NCBI GenBank assembly: GCA_023432995.1
Contig: JAEZES010000079.1
Location: forward strand, 1 to 9,583
DNA length: 9,583 nt
Source of the DNA: Pseudomonadota bacterium
GTDB lineage: Bacteria; Pseudomonadota; Alphaproteobacteria; Sphingomonadales; Sphingomonadaceae
Reading direction: 5' to 3'
Positions 6,555 through 9,583 of the stretch are shown piece after piece (positions within the stretch are counted from its first letter, which is position 1; each line of letters opens with the position of its first letter). The position numbers and the translations under genes are program-made. The notes under the pieces are model-generated. The model was not told the DNA's origin and made no database searches. It saw only the letters and a list, made by a program, of their open reading frames with translations.

Positions 6555-7924
6555 GCCGGCTGATCGTCATTTCCAACCGGGTCAGCGCCGGAGGAGGCGC
6601 GCAGGGCGGGCTCGCGGTCGCCCTGTCGGCGGCGCTGCGCGAGATGGGCGGCATCTGGTTCGGGTGGTCGGGCGAGATCACCGACGAGTTCACCGGCCAC
6701 ATCAATTTCCAGCGCGCCGACGGAGTCACCACCGCCACGATCGACCTCGAGGAGCAGGACGTCGAGGAGTACTACAACGGCTACGCCAACCGCACGCTGT
6801 GGCCGCTGTTCCACTATCGCATCGACCTGGCCGAGTACGAGCGCGACTTCGCCGGCGGCTACCAGCGGGCCAACGAGCGGTTCGCGGACACCGCGCGGCC
6901 GCTGATCGAAGCCGAGGACGCGGTGTGGGTGCAGGACTACCACATGATCCCGCTCGGCGCCGAGCTGCGCAAGCGCGGGGTGCGCAACCGCATCGGCTTC
7001 TTCCTCCACACGCCGTGGCCGCCCCGCCGGCTGCTGACGACGCTGCCCGAGGCGAGAGACCTCGTCGAAGCGCTGTTCGCCTACGACGTGATCGGGTTCC
7101 ACACCGAGGAATGGCTGCAGTCTTTCAGCGATTTCGCAACGATCGAGATGGGCGCCGAAGTCGAAGGCGAGATTCTCCGTTTCGGCCAGCGCACCGTACA
7201 CATGCTGGTCTGCCCGATCGGCATCGACGCGGCCGAATTCCGCGCGCTGTCGGAGAGCGAAACCGCGCGCCAGACCTACGAACGGATGAAGCGCAGCGCC
7301 GACGGTCGGGCGATGATCGTGGGGGTCGACCGGCTCGACTATTCGAAAGGGCTCGAAGAGCGCTTCCTCGGCTACGAACGGTTCCTCGTCGAGCACCCGG
7401 AGGAGCGCCGCGAGGTCTTCCTGCTGCAGATCGCGCCGCCCTCGCGCGCTGCGGTCGACAGCTACCAGCGCATCCGCGCGCGACTCGAGAAGCTCTCGGG
7501 GCACATCAACGGCGCCCACGCCGACCTCGACTGGGTGCCGATCCGCTACGTCAACCAGGGGTACCCACGCGACGAGCTCGCCGGCGTGTTCCGCGCCAGC
7601 CGGATCGGGCTCGTCACCCCGCTGCGCGACGGGATGAACCTCGTCGCCAAGGAATACGTCGCCGCGCAGAACCCCGACGACCCGGGGGTCCTCATCCTGT
7701 CGCGATTCACCGGTGCCGCCGAGCAGATGACCGAAGCCCTGCTGATCAACCCGCACAGCGCCGAGGAAATGGCCGACTCGATCCGGCGGGCTCTGCAAAT
7801 GCCCAAGGCCGAGCGCCAGCGCCGCTGGCAAACGCTGATGGACGGAGTGCTGACCGAAGACGTCCTGTGGTGGCGCCGGCGCTTTACCGATGCGCTGGCC
7901 GCCGCTCCCGTGATTGCCGCCTGA
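6551..7924 (+). CDS. otsA: Alpha,alpha-trehalose-phosphate synthase (UDP-forming)
   Basis: OtsA is a GT20 retaining glycosyltransferase that joins UDP-glucose and glucose-6-phosphate to give trehalose-6-phosphate. The 457 residues compare with 474 in E. coli. Key residues line up almost number for number with E. coli OtsA: R10 in VISNRV, the glycine loop GGLAVAL (19-25), W39 in WFGWSG, W84 in TLWPLFHY, D129 in VWVQDYHMIPLG, H154 in FFLHTPWPP, R261 and K266 in VGVDRLDYSKGLEERF, D360 in PLRDGMNLVAKEY and E368. All appear intact. The ATG at 6551 overlaps the GH15 stop (ATGA), with GGAGC at 6538-6542 as a ribosome binding site; another in-frame ATG at 6536 is less well placed. It is the last gene of the operon. 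No convincing intrinsic terminator is seen in the 60 nt after it. Confidence 0.97.
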   Translation: MSRLIVISNRVSAGGGAQGGLAVALSAALREMGGIWFGWSGEITDEFTGHINFQRADGVTTATIDLEEQDVEEYYNGYANRTLWPLFHYRIDLAEYERDFAGGYQRANERFADTARPLIEAEDAVWVQDYHMIPLGAELRKRGVRNRIGFFLHTPWPPRRLLTTLPEARDLVEALFAYDVIGFHTEEWLQSFSDFATIEMGAEVEGEILRFGQRTVHMLVCPIGIDAAEFRALSESETARQTYERMKRSADGRAMIVGVDRLDYSKGLEERFLGYERFLVEHPEERREVFLLQIAPPSRAAVDSYQRIRARLEKLSGHINGAHADLDWVPIRYVNQGYPRDELAGVFRASRIGLVTPLRDGMNLVAKEYVAAQNPDDPGVLILSRFTGAAEQMTEALLINPHSAEEMADSIRRALQMPKAERQRRWQTLMDGVLTEDVLWWRRRFTDALAAAPVIAA

Positions 7925-7984
7925 ACCAGTGTGCCAGACAGTCTTGGATTGGCGGTTCGCCGGGCAGCTTATCCGGGCGCTGCG

Positions 7985-8281
7985 TCAGGACGGGTGGTCC
8001 GACCCGCCGTCGGGGACATCGGGCCCGCGCGCGTTCTTGCGCCAGATCGCCAGAATGATGATCAGGAAGGCGGCCAGCCGCAGGAGGTAGATCCAGCTGC
8101 GCTCTTCCACCGGAATCCCGGTCAGCGAGAGCAGCGCCTGAACGATGCTCAGCAGCAGGAACGCGATGGCGAACCCGAGAAACAGCTCGTCGCGCGAGCG
8201 GCCCCAGAACCGCACGAAGAACAGCGCGCAGATGAAGAACCCCATGCTGATGGCGCCGGACAGGAAATCGAGGATGGGCAT
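7985..8281 (-). CDS. Small three-helix membrane protein, DUF5985-like (second copy)
   Basis: This is a 98-residue hydrophobic protein of unknown function. Three membrane segments are visible at about 4-26, 32-54 and 63-80. The charged hinge RFWGRSRDE (24-32) lies between the first two, and the soluble tail RKNARGPDVPDGGSDHPS is hydrophilic. The start is ATG at 8281, with GGGAGGA at 8294-8288 inside the end of the preceding gene and only 2 nt between that gene's stop and this ATG; a longer reading from 8521 is mostly the frame-shifted shadow of the neighbour. It resembles the uncharacterised DUF5985 family as I recall it, and shares layout and spacing with its upstream neighbour, which suggests an ancient tandem duplication. 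It is the last gene of a three-gene operon converging on otsA. Confidence 0.85.
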   Translation of the reverse strand: MPILDFLSGAISMGFFICALFFVRFWGRSRDELFLGFAIAFLLLSIVQALLSLTGIPVEERSWIYLLRLAAFLIIILAIWRKNARGPDVPDGGSDHPS

Positions 8282-8283
8282 CG

Positions 8284-8556
8284 TCAATCCTCCCGGCTCC
8301 AGACGAACCCGAACAGCAGCACCAGCACGGCCCCGAGCGACAGTAGGTGACGCCAGATGCGCAGGTCCACCCTCTCGAAAACGGCCAGGTCGAGCACCAC
8401 GAGAAGGTTGTTGACCGCCAGCAGCGCGAAGCACAGCGAGCCCCACATCAGCAGCTTCATGCGCGTCCGCAGGTAGCTCCGGCCCAGCAGGATCGCGCAC
8501 AGCACGCTGGTCGCCAGGCACAGCAGGTAGACCGAGAGGGCGAACAGCGAGGTCAT
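8284..8556 (-). CDS. Small three-helix membrane protein, DUF5985-like (first copy)
   Basis: This is a 90-residue integral membrane protein of unknown function. Hydrophobic stretches lie at about 3-24, 35-56 and 69-86. A basic hinge, GRSYLRTRMK (25-34), separates helices 1 and 2, and an acidic or polar loop FERVDLRIWRH precedes helix 3. The ATG at 8556 overlaps the stop of the winged-helix gene by 4 nt (ATGA), so translation is probably coupled; the local ribosome binding site is weak. The basic hinge after helix 1, the helix 2 pattern and the aromatic-rich helix 3 (IWRHLLSLGAVLVLLFGFVW) parallel the next gene. It also resembles DUF5985. No catalytic motif is seen; a two-protein membrane complex is only an inference. 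Confidence 0.87.
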   Translation of the reverse strand: MTSLFALSVYLLCLATSVLCAILLGRSYLRTRMKLLMWGSLCFALLAVNNLLVVLDLAVFERVDLRIWRHLLSLGAVLVLLFGFVWSRED

Positions 8557-8927
8557 GGCTTGTCCCGCAGCCTGAATGCGTCGGCGAAGGCGGTCACGTC
8601 GGGATTGGCAGCCTTGATGATGATGCGCCGGACAGCGTTCGGCGCGCTGGCGTACCGCGCTTCCACGGCGGCGACAAGCTTGTCCAGATCGCGCGTCGCC
8701 GGGGCGTAACGGGCTGCGCCGTCGGGGCCGATCTGGACCAGCCCGGCCGCCGCCAGTTCGATGAGGCTTTGCCTGACGATCAGGTCGCTCGCCCGCAACG
8801 CCGTGACGAGTTCCTGCGGTGCAAGATCCTTATCCGGATTCCTGCGAAGCTCGCCGAGAACCTCGAGCGCCCAGACCGATCGGAACGACGAGGCAATAAA
8901 CCGGGTAAGTTCTGCGCCTGAGGCCAT
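8553..8927 (-). CDS. Small winged-helix (HTH) protein, putative regulator of the membrane-protein operon
   Basis: This is a 124-residue, probably cytoplasmic protein. Residues 13-76 read as a winged helix: a first helix FRSVWALEVLGELRRN, a second around LAPQELVTALR (35-45), a recognition-like helix SDLIVRQSLIELAAAGLV (47-64), and a short wing QIGPDGAARYAPA. The C-terminal part (VRRIIIKAANPDVTAFADAFRLR) ends in a FADAFRLR motif that I associate with a family of short uncharacterised bacterial proteins. ATG at 8927 has GGAGG at 8942-8938, 10 nt upstream. It is the first gene of an operon with two small membrane proteins. An inverted repeat lies in its leader, so autoregulation is plausible. DNA binding is inferred from fold only; such wHTH folds can also serve in protein contacts. 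Confidence 0.85.
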   Translation of the reverse strand: MASGAELTRFIASSFRSVWALEVLGELRRNPDKDLAPQELVTALRASDLIVRQSLIELAAAGLVQIGPDGAARYAPATRDLDKLVAAVEARYASAPNAVRRIIIKAANPDVTAFADAFRLRDKP

Positions 8928-8954
8928 TCAGGCTGCACCTCCGCGTTCCAGCTT

Positions 8955-8971
8955 GGGGATCGATCATCCCC
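8955..8971. repeat. Inverted repeat in the leader of the winged-helix operon
   Basis: GGGGAT-CGATC-ATCCCC is a perfect 6-bp inverted repeat with a 5-nt spacer, lying 28-44 nt upstream of the winged-helix start codon and 13 nt upstream of its ribosome binding site. The placement suits an operator for the downstream winged-helix protein or an RNA hairpin in the 5' leader. The rest of the 111-nt gap (8928-9038) contains no clear sigma70 promoter. A GGAACC on the minus strand lacks a correctly spaced CGTT. Confidence 0.4.
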
Positions 8972-9038
8972 TAACAAGAACCGGGGACAACGCAACCCGA
9001 CGGTTCCGCTTATTGCCCGCCTGCCCCGACCTGGGCCG

Positions 9039-9583
9039 CTAGAGCAGCCAAGGCGAGCCCGGCCCGATGGCCGCGAAGTATCGGGCCATCGCGTCCGCCG
9101 TCCGGTCGGTCAGCGCGATGAACGCGCGGCGGCGGTCAGTGTCGTCCCCGACACGCTCCAGCAGACCGGCCGAGGTCATCTGCCCGATCCAGCGCAGCGC
9201 GGTGGTGGGCGGCACGCCGCTGGCGATGCACAGCGAGGTAACCGAGACCCGCTTGTGCTCGGCGCGCGCGGCGGTCAGGTCGAGCAACATGTCCCACGCA
9301 GGATCGGCGAACAGCGCGGCGTCGAAGAAGCGCGACCTGAGCTGGCGCTGGCGAATGATCCGCCGCACCAGACGCGGGTCGGGCAGCGGCGGGCGCGGCG
9401 GGCGAGTGAGCTGACGGCCGTCGGCCTCCCCGGTGAACTTGCGGCGGGGGCTTTCGAGGTGGAACACCTTGTCGTCGCCGACCAGCCCGGCGCCCGGTCC
9501 TGCCAGCCGGCCGAGCCGCTCGGCGATCTCGTCGACCTGCTCGGACAGCCGGAGCAGCGTCAGGCGATCGTCGTGGCTCAGGT
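9039..9583 (-). CDS. MarR-like winged-helix DNA-binding protein, 5'-partial
   Basis: The frame stays open from the stop (TAG at 9041-9039) to the right edge of the window, giving 180 visible residues, so the N-terminus is missing. A GTG at 9467 is a possible but unlikely start, because the 38 residues before it continue sensibly. They include an amphipathic helix, RLTLLRLSEQVDEIAERLGRL, that could dimerise. Counting from that GTG, a helix RRIIRQRQLRSRFF leads to LFADPAWDMLLDLTAARAE (52-70). The HTH is VSVTSLCIASGVPPTTALRWIGQM (74-97) with recognition helix PPTTALRWI, followed by a wing with GLLERVGDDTDRRRAFIALT (101-120). This resembles a winged-helix family I know from sphingomonads, usually labelled MarR-like. 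Its ligand and targets are unknown. It lies 111 nt upstream of the winged-helix/membrane-protein operon on the same strand. Confidence 0.85.
   Translation of the reverse strand, partial: LSHDDRLTLLRLSEQVDEIAERLGRLAGPGAGLVGDDKVFHLESPRRKFTGEADGRQLTRPPRPPLPDPRLVRRIIRQRQLRSRFFDAALFADPAWDMLLDLTAARAEHKRVSVTSLCIASGVPPTTALRWIGQMTSAGLLERVGDDTDRRRAFIALTDRTADAMARYFAAIGPGSPWLL

Noticed and set aside
6488..7831. Minus-strand open frame of 447 codons opposite otsA
   Set aside because: Antisense shadow: composition is low-complexity and otsA on the plus strand is fully conserved.
7925..7984. Terminator between otsA and the convergent membrane-protein operon
   Set aside because: Only short 4-bp inverted repeats such as GGCG-GTT-CGCC (7951-7961) are present and no T-run follows on either strand.
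8282..8521. N-terminal extension of the second membrane protein to 8521
   Set aside because: The added residues are the out-of-frame reading of the first membrane protein gene; ATG at 8281 has a strong ribosome binding site.
8980..9006. Possible EcfG promoter (minus-strand GGAACC) before the winged-helix operon
   Set aside because: The nearest GTT-like -10 element is about 19-20 nt away rather than 16-17, so the spacing is wrong.

Overview
The window is about 70% G+C and densely packed, with 4-nt ATGA/GTGA gene overlaps. It looks like chromosomal DNA of an alphaproteobacterium, most likely Sphingomonadales (a Sphingomonas- or Erythrobacteraceae-like organism). This rests on gene content and protein style: a cupin_8/flavin-halogenase pair, the gene order otsB-GH15-otsA, a GGAAC/CGT(T)-type stress promoter, and a sphingomonad-style winged-helix protein at the right edge. 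It is inference from recollection, not from a search.

Region 1 (1-2520, + strand): a cupin-like (JmjC-type, HxD...H) protein whose 5' end probably lies outside the window, overlapping by 4 nt a complete flavin-dependent, tryptophan-halogenase-family protein with its catalytic Lys, Glu and WxWxIP motif intact. Region 2 (2508-3860, - strand): a tRNA-Val(TAC) followed after 38 nt by an FAD-dependent monooxygenase-like gene, whose 3' end runs 13 nt into the 3' end of the halogenase. Region 3 (3861-7924): a divergent control region with a sigma70-like promoter for the tRNA on the minus strand and an EcfG-like general-stress promoter on the plus strand, then the operon otsB - GH15 glycoside hydrolase - otsA. 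OtsA makes trehalose-6-phosphate from UDP-glucose and glucose-6-phosphate, OtsB dephosphorylates it to trehalose, and the GH15 enzyme could cleave trehalose or another alpha-glucoside, so synthesis and turnover would be encoded together. Region 4 (7985-8927, - strand): a three-gene operon encoding a small winged-helix protein and two homologous three-helix membrane proteins that resemble the uncharacterised DUF5985 family, with an inverted repeat in its leader. Region 5 (9039-9583, - strand): a MarR-like winged-helix protein whose N-terminus is cut off by the window edge.

No mobile element, CRISPR array, rRNA or obvious pseudogene was seen. The least understood part is the winged-helix/two-membrane-protein operon. 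The other points of interest are the regulatory architecture before otsB and the halogenase/cupin pair of unknown substrate.
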